NCBI GenBank assembly: GCA_035525455.1 | Contig: DATLEF010000019.1 | Coordinates: 1 to 28,520 of the forward strand | Direction: 5' to 3' | DNA from: JAQGMV01 sp035525455 | GTDB lineage: Bacteria; Pseudomonadota; Gammaproteobacteria; Burkholderiales; SG8-41 | DNA length: 28,520 nucleotides | Shown: in pieces, positions 1-6,943 of the stretch | Numbering within the stretch: position 1 is the stretch's first letter | How the letters are laid out: the number at the start of each line of letters is the position of its first letter | The notes under the pieces: model-generated | The model's input: the letters and a program-made list of their open reading frames with translations, nothing else | Database searches by the model: none | Told to the model about the DNA's origin: nothing | Translations under genes and position numbers: made by a program

Positions 1-51
1 CAGCCGCTTTCCGAGCGGTCTGCGGCGCGGCGTCGGCCTTGGTCACGGTGC

Positions 52-57
52 TATGAT
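52..57 (+). promoter_or_regulatory. possible -10 box (TATGAT) before the TPR gene
   Basis: The hexamer TATGAT matches the sigma-70 -10 consensus at five of six positions and sits 24 bases before the TTG at 82. No convincing -35 box is visible about 17 bases upstream. A start of transcription near 64 would fit the TPR gene starting at 82, 112 or 136 rather than further upstream. It is a weak call from one hexamer. Confidence 0.25.
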
Positions 58-81
58 GAAGCGGCGCTCGCAAAGTTTCAA

Positions 82-438
82 TTGCATTCGGGTCATCCAC
101 TCGCCAATCCCGTGCCGCTCTCAAATCTGCTCAAGATGCTCGAAGGCGGCCGCGACAATGCGTTGCTTCGTTTCAGCCTGGGAAATGAATACCTGAAGAG
201 CGGCGACGCGGCTGCTGCCGTAGAACATCTGCGCGCAGCCGTGCGCCACGACCCGAGCTATTCGGCTGCGTGGAAACTGTTGGGTCGCGCGCTCGAAGCG
301 AGTAACGCACCCGAAGATGCGCTTGCGGCTTACCGGTCCGGCATAGCCGTAGCCGAGCGCAAAGGCGACAAGCAGGCGGCGAAGGAGATGGCTGTGTTCG
401 CGCGACGGCTCGAGCGCAATTTCGGTGCCGCGCCATAA
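82..438 (+). CDS. small tetratricopeptide-repeat (TPR) protein
   Basis: A soluble protein of up to 118 residues made almost entirely of TPR-type helical repeats, a fold for protein-protein contacts. The repeat pattern is clear in the middle: a helix pair around LRFSLGNEYLKSGDAAAAVE, then a second unit with the typical W-LG-A, A-AYR-GI spacing. It ends in a basic helix (ARRLERNF). There is no signal peptide or membrane segment. The start is uncertain: TTG at 82, GTG at 112 and ATG at 136 are all in frame and none has a clear ribosome binding site. The frame is also open to the left edge, but the upstream translation is not TPR-like. It converges on the acyl-CoA dehydrogenase gene with only three bases between the stop codons. 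Similar stand-alone TPR proteins are common in betaproteobacteria; the partner is unknown. Confidence 0.75.
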   Translation: MHSGHPLANPVPLSNLLKMLEGGRDNALLRFSLGNEYLKSGDAAAAVEHLRAAVRHDPSYSAAWKLLGRALEASNAPEDALAAYRSGIAVAERKGDKQAAKEMAVFARRLERNFGAAP

Positions 439-441
439 GCC

Positions 442-1602
442 TTACGAAGGCAGCTCCAGCACGTACTTCGACAGTATGTTGCGCTGAATTTCGCTCGACC
501 CGCCATAAATCGTCGCCGGCCTTGCGTAATAGAACGGGCTCAAAAAATCGAGCTCGACGCCCGCTACATCGTGCGCGCCTTCGATTACGCCGTCTTCCGC
601 GCCGGTTTCGACCAGCAGATCGGTAAGACGCTGCCACGCTTCCATCGCCCAGATCTTGAGCGACGACACATCGTGGCCGAGCGGCTCTCCGCGCTTTACC
701 TGCTCGACGTAGCGCGCGTACAAAGCAGCGAGGTCTTCGAGATCGAGCTTGATGGCGATGTAGCGGTCGACGAAGCCCGCGTCGGCAAAAAGTCCCTTGG
801 CGCGCGCCAGCATCTCGAGCCGCATCAGCGCATATTGCGGCCTGCGCGGGCTGCCGATATTCAGGCGCTCGAATCCCAGCAGTGCTTTCGCAACCGTCCA
901 GCCCTCGTTCAGCTTGCCGACGAGGCGCTCGCGCGGCACGCGCACGTTGTCGAAAAAGACTTCGCAGAACTCCTCGTGTCCCGCGATGTTGCGTATCGGG
1001 TGAATCGTGATCCCCGGGAGGTCCGATTCGATGAGCAGAAAGCTGATGCCTCTCTGCTTCTTCGCTTCCTTGTCGGTGCGCACGAGCAGATAGATGTGCG
1101 ACGACTCCTGCGCGAACGACGTCCAGATCTTCATGCCGTTCACGACGAACTCGTCGCCGTCGATCACGGCGGAAGTCTGCAGGCTCGCGAGGTCTGACCC
1201 CGCGTTGGGCTCGGAGTAGCCCTGCGCCCAGATGATGCTGCCGTCGCGGGTGCCGGGGAGGAAAGCCTGCTTCTGCGCGTCAGTCCCGTATTTCATGAGG
1301 ATAGGCCCGACCTGCGTGATGCCCTGGTCGGCCGCGCGCATGACTCCGTATCGCTCGAGCTCCTCGAGGTAGATCACCATTTTGCCCGGATCGAGGGCCA
1401 TGCCGCCCCATTCGCGCGGCCAGTTGGGCGCGATCCAGCCTTTCCCCACCAGCGCGTTCCACCACGGGCGGATCTCATCCATGCGCACGCGCCGCGAAAG
1501 GAAGCGCAGCTCTTCCGGATATTCCGCTTCGATGAATTCGCGCACCATTGCACGGAAGTCGCTGTCGTCGATCGCGTTGTAATCGATTTCGGTCGCAGCC
1601 AT
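442..1602 (-). CDS. acyl-CoA dehydrogenase, PimC-like large subunit
   Basis: A flavin enzyme of 386 residues that would make the alpha,beta double bond in an acyl-CoA thioester and pass electrons to an electron-transfer flavoprotein. It has the normal three-part fold: a helical N-terminal domain, a middle beta domain with the flavin-contact motifs WAQGYSEPNAGSD and GMKIWTS, and a helical C-terminal domain ending in IYGGSSEIQRNIL. In medium-chain enzymes the catalytic base is the Glu of YEG in this last motif; here that position is Gly (YGG), so the base must lie elsewhere or come from a partner. This pattern is usual in the larger subunit of two-gene enzymes such as the pimeloyl-CoA and FadE28/29 types. 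The ATG lies one base after the stop of the neighbouring dehydrogenase gene, so the two are translationally coupled. The substrate cannot be read from the sequence. Confidence 0.9.
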   Translation of the reverse strand: MAATEIDYNAIDDSDFRAMVREFIEAEYPEELRFLSRRVRMDEIRPWWNALVGKGWIAPNWPREWGGMALDPGKMVIYLEELERYGVMRAADQGITQVGPILMKYGTDAQKQAFLPGTRDGSIIWAQGYSEPNAGSDLASLQTSAVIDGDEFVVNGMKIWTSFAQESSHIYLLVRTDKEAKKQRGISFLLIESDLPGITIHPIRNIAGHEEFCEVFFDNVRVPRERLVGKLNEGWTVAKALLGFERLNIGSPRRPQYALMRLEMLARAKGLFADAGFVDRYIAIKLDLEDLAALYARYVEQVKRGEPLGHDVSSLKIWAMEAWQRLTDLLVETGAEDGVIEGAHDVAGVELDFLSPFYYARPATIYGGSSEIQRNILSKYVLELPS

Positions 1603-1603
1603 T

Positions 1604-2728
1604 TCAGCTCTCCTTCTTCAGCGCGAGCGCGGCGTAGCGCCGCCGGTGCTGCGTCGCATTGCCGAGCCATGCGCCGAGCACGAGCGCGCGCTTGAGGTAA
1701 AGACCCGCGTCGTATTCGTCGGTGAAACCAATTGCGCCGTGGATTTGAATGGCCTCGCGCGTCACGCGCACGCCGGCATCCGAACACCGTGCTTTCAATC
1801 GGCTGACCAGCGCCGCCCGCTTGTTCGGCGTCGGGTCACGGTCGAGCGCGTCGAGCGTTTCCTCCAGCACAGCCGAAGCAAGCTGCTGTTGTATGTACAG
1901 ATCGACCGCGCGATGCTGAAGCGCCTGGAAGCTTCCGATAGGACGCCCGAACTGCACGCGCGTCTTCATGTATTCGACGCTCATTTCCAGCGCACGGCTC
2001 ATGACGCCGTAGAGCTCGGCACTCGCGATCGCTGTCGCGTGATCCAACGCGCGGACGAGCGCTGCGGCCGCTCGCTCACCGGTCGCCGCGACACGCTCGC
2101 GCGGCACCGCCGCGTCGCGGAGCTCGAGCGTACCGAAGTGGCGGCCATCGGCGAGCGGCTCCAACTGCAGGGTGACTCCGGATGCTTCGCGGTCGACGCA
2201 GGCCAGGACGATGTCCGGACCGCTGCGCGCTGCAACGATATACACGTCGGCCCCGGCTGCGCCGGACACATAGCGTTTCGTGCCGGTCAGGCGATATCCG
2301 CCTTCGAACGGCGTTGCGGCGAGCGCGACATGGGCGTCATCGAGCGCACCGGCCTGTTCCTGCCACGCAAGTGAGGGTATTAGACGGCCGCTGACGATGG
2401 CGGGCAGCAGCTCCTGCTTGAGCGGTTCGTTATCGCAGCCCGCCAAAGCGCCGCTCGCCAGCACCGCCGAGGCGGTGTACGGCTCGGGGACAAGCGCGCG
2501 TGCGAGGCCTTCGGCAACAATTGCGGTGTCGGAAAGGCCCAGTCCCATGCCGCCGTAGATTTCCGGGAGTGCGATACCCAGCCAGCCCAGCTCCGCCATC
2601 TGGCCCCACACGGCCCGGTCGTATTCGGCAGGTTTGCCGCGCAACGCGCGCACGCGCGCAGTGTCGGTTCCGCGAGAAACGAAGTCGGTAACGCTGGCTC
2701 GCAGCAGCGCGGCGTGTTCTGACGGCAT
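1604..2728 (-). CDS. acyl-CoA dehydrogenase, PimD-like small subunit
   Basis: An acyl-CoA dehydrogenase family protein of 374 residues from the chosen start, first gene of a coupled pair. It has the N-terminal helical domain (MAELGWLGIALPEIYGG), a diverged middle beta domain, and the C-terminal region with RVQFGRPIGSFQALQHR and IQIHGAIGFTDEYD. It lacks the canonical SEP-AGSD flavin motif and the terminal Y-G-S-IQR motif, as is usual for the smaller subunit of heteromeric enzymes, where flavin is bound between unlike subunits. I chose the ATG at 2728 because a TATGAT box lies 25-30 bases upstream; an in-frame ATG at 2776 would add 16 residues but lies at the edge of the -35 region. The pair probably works as an alpha2beta2 enzyme in breakdown of an unusual acyl chain or dicarboxylic acid; the substrate is unknown. 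Confidence 0.85.
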   Translation of the reverse strand: MPSEHAALLRASVTDFVSRGTDTARVRALRGKPAEYDRAVWGQMAELGWLGIALPEIYGGMGLGLSDTAIVAEGLARALVPEPYTASAVLASGALAGCDNEPLKQELLPAIVSGRLIPSLAWQEQAGALDDAHVALAATPFEGGYRLTGTKRYVSGAAGADVYIVAARSGPDIVLACVDREASGVTLQLEPLADGRHFGTLELRDAAVPRERVAATGERAAAALVRALDHATAIASAELYGVMSRALEMSVEYMKTRVQFGRPIGSFQALQHRAVDLYIQQQLASAVLEETLDALDRDPTPNKRAALVSRLKARCSDAGVRVTREAIQIHGAIGFTDEYDAGLYLKRALVLGAWLGNATQHRRRYAALALKKES

Positions 2729-2752
2729 AAGGGGTGCGATCGGTGAAGCCGC

Positions 2753-2781
2753 ATCATACCGCAGCACTGCCGGCATGCCGA
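2753..2781 (-). promoter_or_regulatory. putative promoter of the acyl-CoA dehydrogenase pair
   Basis: On the minus strand, TCGGCA (2781-2776, four of six matches to the -35 consensus) is followed after 17 bases by TATGAT (2758-2753). Transcription would start near 2746, giving a short leader before the ATG at 2728. It supports that start over the ATG at 2776. Confidence 0.4.
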
Positions 2782-2805
2782 TTCACGACCACCGCCATAC
2801 GGTGG

Positions 2806-3783
2806 TCAGCGCCGCTGTATTCGCTGCAGGATCTGCGCGCGCGTCTCGCTGACCACTGCCGCGTGGGGACCGTCTCGAGCCGCGGCGCGCTCGATCACCT
2901 CGAGCGCTTCGTCGATGCGGCCGGCATCCGAAAGCGTCTGAGCGAGATTGTTCATGACTACGATCGAATCCGGGTGCCGCGCGAGCGTCTGTCGCAGGAC
3001 CACCTCGGCCCGGTCGAGCTCGCCGAGCGCGTAGTGCGCATTCGCGAGGCCGATGCCCGCGCCGAGCTCATCCGGCCAGCGCTCGAGATAGGCCGTGTAT
3101 GCTTGAGCGGCCGCGCGCGGCTGACGCACTTTCTCCAGGGCGACGATGGCATTCAGGTACTGCGCGCGATCCGCGGTGGCAGGCACGCGCGCAGGCGGCA
3201 CCGCGACCATCGCCCAGCGGCCGCTGTCCTTCCACGTGTATTCGAACACTTCCAGCGGCATCGTCAGCCTGCGTTTTTCGCCCGAGCGCAGCACGAGCTC
3301 GCCTTTCTCGCGGTCGTATCCGACGACGACGGCGTAGTGCCAGAGCTTGAGGGGGCCAAGGCCATAATCCTGCAGCGTGACGACCGGAGTGCCGGCTGCC
3401 ACTTCACGGAGCACGTCCGCGTAACTCGGCGCCAGCGCGTAAGAGACCAGCCCATAGCGCCGGGGTGCGGCAAGCATTTCGACCTGAACGCTGCCTTTAC
3501 GCGCGGGAATGTAAACCTGGCTTACAAGATCCTCCGGTGTCACCGGAACGTGCACGTGCGCAAGCGCGGTGGCAAGCGCCGCGGGGCCGCACTGGTATTC
3601 GTCTTGCGGGAAGAATGGGACTTCAGTGAGCTCGGCACGCTCAGGCAGCCCGGCCGGCCAATTCCCTCGCAGGTCCGCAGTTTGAGGAACGACGAGGGCA
3701 CAGCCTTGCAGAATCGCGCACAAGAAAAAAACGCCCGCAATTACGCGGGCGTTTTTTGGATGCACGCGAGGCGTGCGTGTCAT
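2806..3783 (-). CDS. PA2778-family cysteine peptidase lipoprotein with TPR tail
   Basis: A 325-residue secreted protein. Residues 14-28 form a lipoprotein signal with lipobox LQGC, so Cys28 would be lipidated. Next is a C39-like papain-fold peptidase domain: catalytic Cys65 in DEYQCGPAALA and His149 in LWHYAVVVGY. The C-terminal 120 residues are TPR-like (LERWPDELGAGIGLANAHYA, then a second unit). The start ATG at 3783 overlaps the TGA of the upstream small gene (ATGA), so the two are translationally coupled. This pairing matches the PA2779/PA2778 gene pair of Pseudomonas, whose role is, as far as I know, undefined; peptidases of this fold often cut Gly-Gly leader peptides, but no such substrate is visible nearby. 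Codons 9-20 contain a perfect hairpin flanked by A and T runs, described separately. An in-frame ATG at 3837 would add 18 residues and spoil the signal peptide. Confidence 0.85.
   Translation of the reverse strand: MTRTPRVHPKNARVIAGVFFLCAILQGCALVVPQTADLRGNWPAGLPERAELTEVPFFPQDEYQCGPAALATALAHVHVPVTPEDLVSQVYIPARKGSVQVEMLAAPRRYGLVSYALAPSYADVLREVAAGTPVVTLQDYGLGPLKLWHYAVVVGYDREKGELVLRSGEKRRLTMPLEVFEYTWKDSGRWAMVAVPPARVPATADRAQYLNAIVALEKVRQPRAAAQAYTAYLERWPDELGAGIGLANAHYALGELDRAEVVLRQTLARHPDSIVVMNNLAQTLSDAGRIDEALEVIERAAARDGPHAAVVSETRAQILQRIQRR
3725..3757 (-). terminator. intrinsic-terminator-like hairpin inside the peptidase gene
   Basis: The arms at 3726-3738 and 3745-3757 are perfect inverted copies (13 bp: seven GC-rich pairs plus a run of A-T pairs) with a six-base loop. 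On the minus strand the stem ends in seven T (3731-3725), the form of a Rho-independent terminator; in the other direction it ends in six T. It lies within codons 9-20 of the PA2778-type peptidase, 23 bases past the stop of the small upstream gene. Ribosomes on the peptidase mRNA would prevent it from folding, so it could act as a translation-sensitive attenuator. That function is inference. Confidence 0.6.
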
Positions 3784-4121
3784 CTCCAACGCCACCAGAT
3801 AATCAGGCCGACGATGATCGCAGCGAGGATCCACCAACCGTCCGAGGCGCCCGCCGGTACCGCGTTCAATTTGCCGGCAAGTGACCGCGCTTCTTCGTCA
3901 GTCAATGCAGCGACGCGCTCGTGCACAACTTTCGTGTCGACGCCCATCGCCTGCAACTGCTTAGTCACGTCCGCACGCGCCAACATGCTATGGATCTGAC
4001 TGCGCTCGTTATGCGTCGTGGCGATCTGGTCGGTGCCGATCATGGCGGCCGTCGACTGGAACGACACGAACACGAGCGACACAATCACGAAGCGACAAAT
4101 CATCCGCACTATTGACTTCAT
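3780..4121 (-). CDS. PA2779-family small membrane protein
   Basis: A 113-residue protein with a hydrophobic N-terminal segment (about residues 8-25, ending STAA, a possible signal-peptide cleavage site) and a second hydrophobic segment at the very C-terminus (WWILAAIIVGLIIWWRWR, about 96-113). The middle is polar and helical, with VTKQLQAMGVDTKVVHERVAAL followed by TDEEARSLAGKLNAVPAG. This is the layout of PA2779-family proteins, which sit directly upstream of PA2778-type peptidases, as here with a 4-base ATGA overlap. The C-terminal segment directly followed by Arg-rich residues resembles a sorting or anchoring tail. The start has the best ribosome binding site in the window: AGGAGG at 4132-4127, five bases before the ATG. 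A TATAAT box lies about 75 bases upstream. No function is established that I know of. Confidence 0.85.
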   Translation of the reverse strand: MKSIVRMICRFVIVSLVFVSFQSTAAMIGTDQIATTHNERSQIHSMLARADVTKQLQAMGVDTKVVHERVAALTDEEARSLAGKLNAVPAGASDGWWILAAIIVGLIIWWRWR

Positions 4122-4144
4122 TTGGACCTCCTAAGTTGGACCTC
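4122..4144 (-). repeat. 9-bp direct repeat containing the PA2779-type gene's Shine-Dalgarno
   Basis: The minus-strand sequence GAGGTCCAA occurs twice, at 4144-4136 and 4130-4122, five bases apart. The copy next to the ATG is part of AGGAGGTCC, a consensus ribosome binding site; the other has only GAGG. It may be a recent duplication or a second ribosome-landing site. It is too short to exclude chance. Confidence 0.4.
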
Positions 4145-4192
4145 GTGGAATCGAGACGTCATGCCGACGGCTCCCTGGCTGAAGGCAATAGC

Positions 4193-4198
4193 ATTATA
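4193..4198 (-). promoter_or_regulatory. probable -10 box for the PA2779/PA2778 pair
   Basis: The minus strand carries a perfect TATAAT at 4198-4193 in the gap between the tRNA terminator and the PA2779-type gene. Transcription would start near 4186 and give a leader of about 65 bases. The -35 region about 17 bases upstream is poor, so an activator or extended contact may be needed. Confidence 0.45.
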
Positions 4199-4234
4199 TA
4201 GTGGGAATATGGACCGCCGGAATGCCGCGAAGTG

Positions 4235-4268
4235 AAAAAAAGAGGCCAGCGCGGCGACGCTGACCTCT
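4235..4268 (-). terminator. Rho-independent terminator after tRNA-Ala
   Basis: On the minus strand an 11-bp stem (4268-4258 with 4251-4241, one G-T pair) with a six-base loop is followed by a run of seven T (4241-4235). It begins seven bases past the encoded CCA of tRNA-Ala and ends about 37 bases before the -10 box of the next operon, so it separates the two transcripts. Confidence 0.85.
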
Positions 4269-4274
4269 GATGAT

Positions 4275-4350
<76 letters not shown>

Positions 4351-4362
4351 GAAGAGCGCGTC

Positions 4363-4391
4363 ATTTTACCGGTACCTCGCGGCCGCGACAA
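4363..4391 (-). promoter_or_regulatory. promoter of tRNA-Ala
   Basis: On the minus strand, TTGTCG (4391-4386) and TAAAAT (4368-4363) are separated by exactly 17 bases, four and five of six matches to consensus. The bases after the -10 box are GACGCGC, a GC-rich discriminator typical of stable-RNA promoters under stringent (ppGpp) control. Transcription would start near 4356, just before the mature tRNA end. The -35 box begins two bases past the lgt stop codon. Confidence 0.65.
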
Positions 4392-4393
4392 AT

Positions 4394-5197
4394 TCACGGC
4401 GCCTTCGATGCCACGCGGCGCTCGGTGCGATACGCCCACGCGACCAGAAATGCGCCGACGGCAATCATCGGGAGCGAGAGCCACTGGCCCATGCTCAAGC
4501 CGAGCGCGAGCAGACCGAGGAAGCTGTCGGGCTGCCGCGTGAATTCGACCGCGAAGCGAGCGATGCCGTAACCGACGAGGAATAAACCCGAGACGGCACC
4601 GCGCGGCCGAGGCTCGCGCGAAAACAACCACAGCACGGCGAACAGCACGATGCCTTCCAGCGCAAACTCGTACAGCTGAGACGGGTGGCGCGGCAATCGA
4701 TCGACCGCGGGAAACACGATCGCCCACGGCACGTCGCTCGCGCGGCCCCACAATTCGCCGTTGATAAAGTTTCCGAGGCGTCCGGCGGCAAGGCCGAGCG
4801 GCACCAGCGGCGCAATGAAGTCGGTGACAGCGAGCCAGTCCTGCTTGCGGCTGCGCGCGTACAACCATAGCGCGAAGATCACCCCCAGCATGCCGCCATG
4901 GAAAGACATGCCGCCTTCCCAGACGGCGAGCGCCCGCCACGGCTCGGCCAGATAGTCGCTGAATTTGTAGAAGAGCACGTAGCCGAGACGGCCGCCCACG
5001 ATCGTGCCGAGTATGCCGTAAAAAAGCGCATCGTCGAGATCGCGCACAGTCCACACGCCGTGCGGACGCGCTGCAATGCGCACGCGTCCAAGAGACCAGA
5101 CGAGCCCGAACGCGATCAGGTACATGAGACCGTACCAACGCACTGCAAGCGGCCCGAGCTGCAGCGCGACAGGATCGAATTGAGGATGTACGAGCAT
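4394..5197 (-). CDS. lgt: prolipoprotein diacylglyceryl transferase
   Basis: The inner-membrane enzyme that moves diacylglycerol from phosphatidylglycerol to the lipobox cysteine of prolipoproteins, the first step of lipoprotein maturation. At 267 residues it has the normal length, with about seven hydrophobic segments. Family motifs are present: RWYGLMYL near residue 20, SFHGG with His100, and the Lgt signature GRLGNFINGELWGR from residue 139, including Arg140 and Asn143, the equivalents of essential E. coli Arg143 and Asn146. The start MLVHPQFDPVALQLGP matches the usual N-terminus. It is divergent from ilvD with 43 bases between start codons. The minus-strand TATAAT at 5214-5209 would start transcription about five bases before the ATG and there is no Shine-Dalgarno, so the mRNA may be almost leaderless. 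At least two lipoproteins are encoded in the same window (the PA2778-type peptidase and LivK). Confidence 0.97.
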   Translation of the reverse strand: MLVHPQFDPVALQLGPLAVRWYGLMYLIAFGLVWSLGRVRIAARPHGVWTVRDLDDALFYGILGTIVGGRLGYVLFYKFSDYLAEPWRALAVWEGGMSFHGGMLGVIFALWLYARSRKQDWLAVTDFIAPLVPLGLAAGRLGNFINGELWGRASDVPWAIVFPAVDRLPRHPSQLYEFALEGIVLFAVLWLFSREPRPRGAVSGLFLVGYGIARFAVEFTRQPDSFLGLLALGLSMGQWLSLPMIAVGAFLVAWAYRTERRVASKAP

Positions 5198-5214
5198 ATA
5201 ATCGGCTGATTATA
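5197..5214. promoter_or_regulatory. palindromic overlapping -10 boxes for lgt and ilvD
   Basis: TATAATC-GGCT-GATTATA is a perfect 7-bp inverted repeat. Each arm supplies a consensus TATAAT: 5197-5202 read rightwards for ilvD, and 5214-5209 read leftwards for lgt. The rightward box overlaps the last base of the lgt start codon. The two promoters would compete for the same DNA. Confidence 0.5.
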
Positions 5215-5240
5215 AGCCGCTCGCTAAAGGGATCTTCCTC

Positions 5241-6914
5241 ATGGCGCTCAACAAACGCAGCCAGCTGATCACGCAGGGCGTCGCACGCTCGCCTAATCGC
5301 GCGATGCTGCGCGCCGTCGGCTTCGGCGACGGCGATTTCGTGAAACCGATCATCGGCGTCGCGAACGGTCATTCGACCATGAATCCCTGCAACGCAGGCA
5401 TCCAGCCGCTGGTCGATCGCGCGATCGTAGCGTTACGCGATGCCGGCGCAATGCCGCAGGTGTTCGGGGTCCCGACGATCACCGACGGTATCGGCATGGG
5501 CACCGAGGCGATGAAGTATTCGCTCGTATCGCGCGAAGTGATCGCCGATTGCATCGAGACCGCGGTGAGCGGTCAGGCGATGGACGGCGTGCTCGTATGC
5601 GGCGGGTGCGACAAGAACATGCCCGGCGGCATGATCGCGATGCTGCGGATGAACGTGCCGGCCATTTACGTCTACGCCGGCACGATCAAGCCCGGCAGGT
5701 GGAAAGGGCAGGACCTCACCATCGTCAGTGCGTTCGAAGCGGTGGGCGCGTTCGCCGCGGGCAAGATGAGCGAAGAAGATTTCGTCGGCATCGAAAAGAA
5801 CGCGTGCCCGAGCGTGGGCGCGTGCGGCGGCATGTACACCGCGAACACGATGTCCTCGTCGTTCGAAGCGCTCGGCATGAGCCTGCTCGGTTCGTCGCAG
5901 CTTGCGTCTCCCGATCCGGAGAAAGCCGATTCTGCCGCGCAATCGGCGCAGGCGCTGGTGCACGCAGTCAAGGAGCAGGTGAGGCCGCGCGACATCGTAA
6001 CCCGCAAGTCGATCGAGAACGCAGTCGCGCTCATCATGGCCACGGGGGGTTCGACGAACGCGGTTCTGCATTTCCTCGCGATCGCGCACGCGGCCGGCGT
6101 GAAATGGACGATCGACGATTTCGAGCGCATCCGCAGAAAAGTGCCGGTGCTGTGCGATTTGAAGCCTTCCGGCCGCTATGTCGCGGTCGATTTCAATCGC
6201 GCAGGCGGCGTGCCCCAGGTGCTCAAGATGCTGCTCGAGGAAGGGCTCGTTCACGGCGATTGCGTGACGATCACCGGTCGCACGCTCGCGCAGGAATTGA
6301 AGACGGTTTCCGCTACGCCCTCCGCCGACCAGGACGTGATACGGCCGTGGTCGAATCCGCTCTATGCGCAGGGCCATCTCGCGATCCTCAAAGGCAATCT
6401 CTCTCCCGAAGGGTGCGTCGCGAAAATCACGGGTCTCAAGTCACTTCGGATCATGGGCCCGGCTCGCGTCTTCGATTCCGAAAACGCCTGCATGAAAGCG
6501 ATCATGGCGAAACGCATCAAGGCCGGCGACGTGATCGTGATTCGTTACGAAGGCCCCAAGGGCGGGCCCGGCATGCAGGAAATGCTGGCGCCCACCGCCG
6601 CGCTGATCGGACAGGGCCTGGGCGAATCGGTCGGCCTGATTACCGACGGGCGTTTTTCGGGCGGGACGTGGGGCATGGTTGTCGGTCACGTCGCACCGGA
6701 AGCTTTCGTCGGCGGCCCGATCGCGCTGATCGAGAACGGCGACTCGATCACGATCGACGCGCACAAGCGCGTGATCCAGCTGAACGTGCCGGAAAAGGAG
6801 ATCGCCCGGCGCCGCAGGAAATGGAAGCAGCCCAAGCCGCGCTACACGAAAGGCGTGCTGGCGAAGTACACCGCGCTCGTCTCGACCGCTTCGCGCGGCG
6901 CAGTGACCGATTGA
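5241..6914 (+). CDS. ilvD: dihydroxy-acid dehydratase
   Basis: Catalyses loss of water from 2,3-dihydroxy-isovalerate and 2,3-dihydroxy-3-methylvalerate to give the 2-keto acids before valine, leucine and isoleucine; cytosolic. At 557 residues it is of normal length for the IlvD/Edd family. The iron-sulfur ligands are visible as Cys50 (MNPCNAG), Cys123 (CGGCDKNMPGG) and Cys195 (CPSVGACGGMYTANTM), the pattern of enzymes with a [2Fe-2S] cluster. The active-site motif GRFSGGTWG is near residue 470. The ATG has AAGGGA about nine bases upstream and follows a TATAAT box in the short gap to lgt. The next gene, an ion channel, starts 29 bases after the stop and has no terminator before it, so it may be co-transcribed. 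The liv uptake genes for the same amino acids lie 3.3 kb downstream. Confidence 0.97.
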   Translation: MALNKRSQLITQGVARSPNRAMLRAVGFGDGDFVKPIIGVANGHSTMNPCNAGIQPLVDRAIVALRDAGAMPQVFGVPTITDGIGMGTEAMKYSLVSREVIADCIETAVSGQAMDGVLVCGGCDKNMPGGMIAMLRMNVPAIYVYAGTIKPGRWKGQDLTIVSAFEAVGAFAAGKMSEEDFVGIEKNACPSVGACGGMYTANTMSSSFEALGMSLLGSSQLASPDPEKADSAAQSAQALVHAVKEQVRPRDIVTRKSIENAVALIMATGGSTNAVLHFLAIAHAAGVKWTIDDFERIRRKVPVLCDLKPSGRYVAVDFNRAGGVPQVLKMLLEEGLVHGDCVTITGRTLAQELKTVSATPSADQDVIRPWSNPLYAQGHLAILKGNLSPEGCVAKITGLKSLRIMGPARVFDSENACMKAIMAKRIKAGDVIVIRYEGPKGGPGMQEMLAPTAALIGQGLGESVGLITDGRFSGGTWGMVVGHVAPEAFVGGPIALIENGDSITIDAHKRVIQLNVPEKEIARRRRKWKQPKPRYTKGVLAKYTALVSTASRGAVTD

Positions 6915-6943
6915 CGTCAAGCGCGCACGGGGGCGCAGCGCGC

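Noticed and set aside
1..46. A minus-strand frame from GTG at 46 to the left edge (MTKADAAPQTARKAA...)
   Set aside because: Only 15 codons, no Shine-Dalgarno and no recognisable family; it could be the start of a divergent gene but cannot be supported.
2734..3999. Plus-strand open frame of 421 codons over the peptidase genes
   Set aside because: Arg/His-rich translation typical of a GC-rich shadow frame; the minus strand has signal peptides, catalytic motifs and a strong ribosome binding site.
5549..6943. Long open frame upstream of the ion-channel start
   Set aside because: It lies inside ilvD in another frame, is highly Arg-rich and has no domain; the channel starts at the ATG at 6944.
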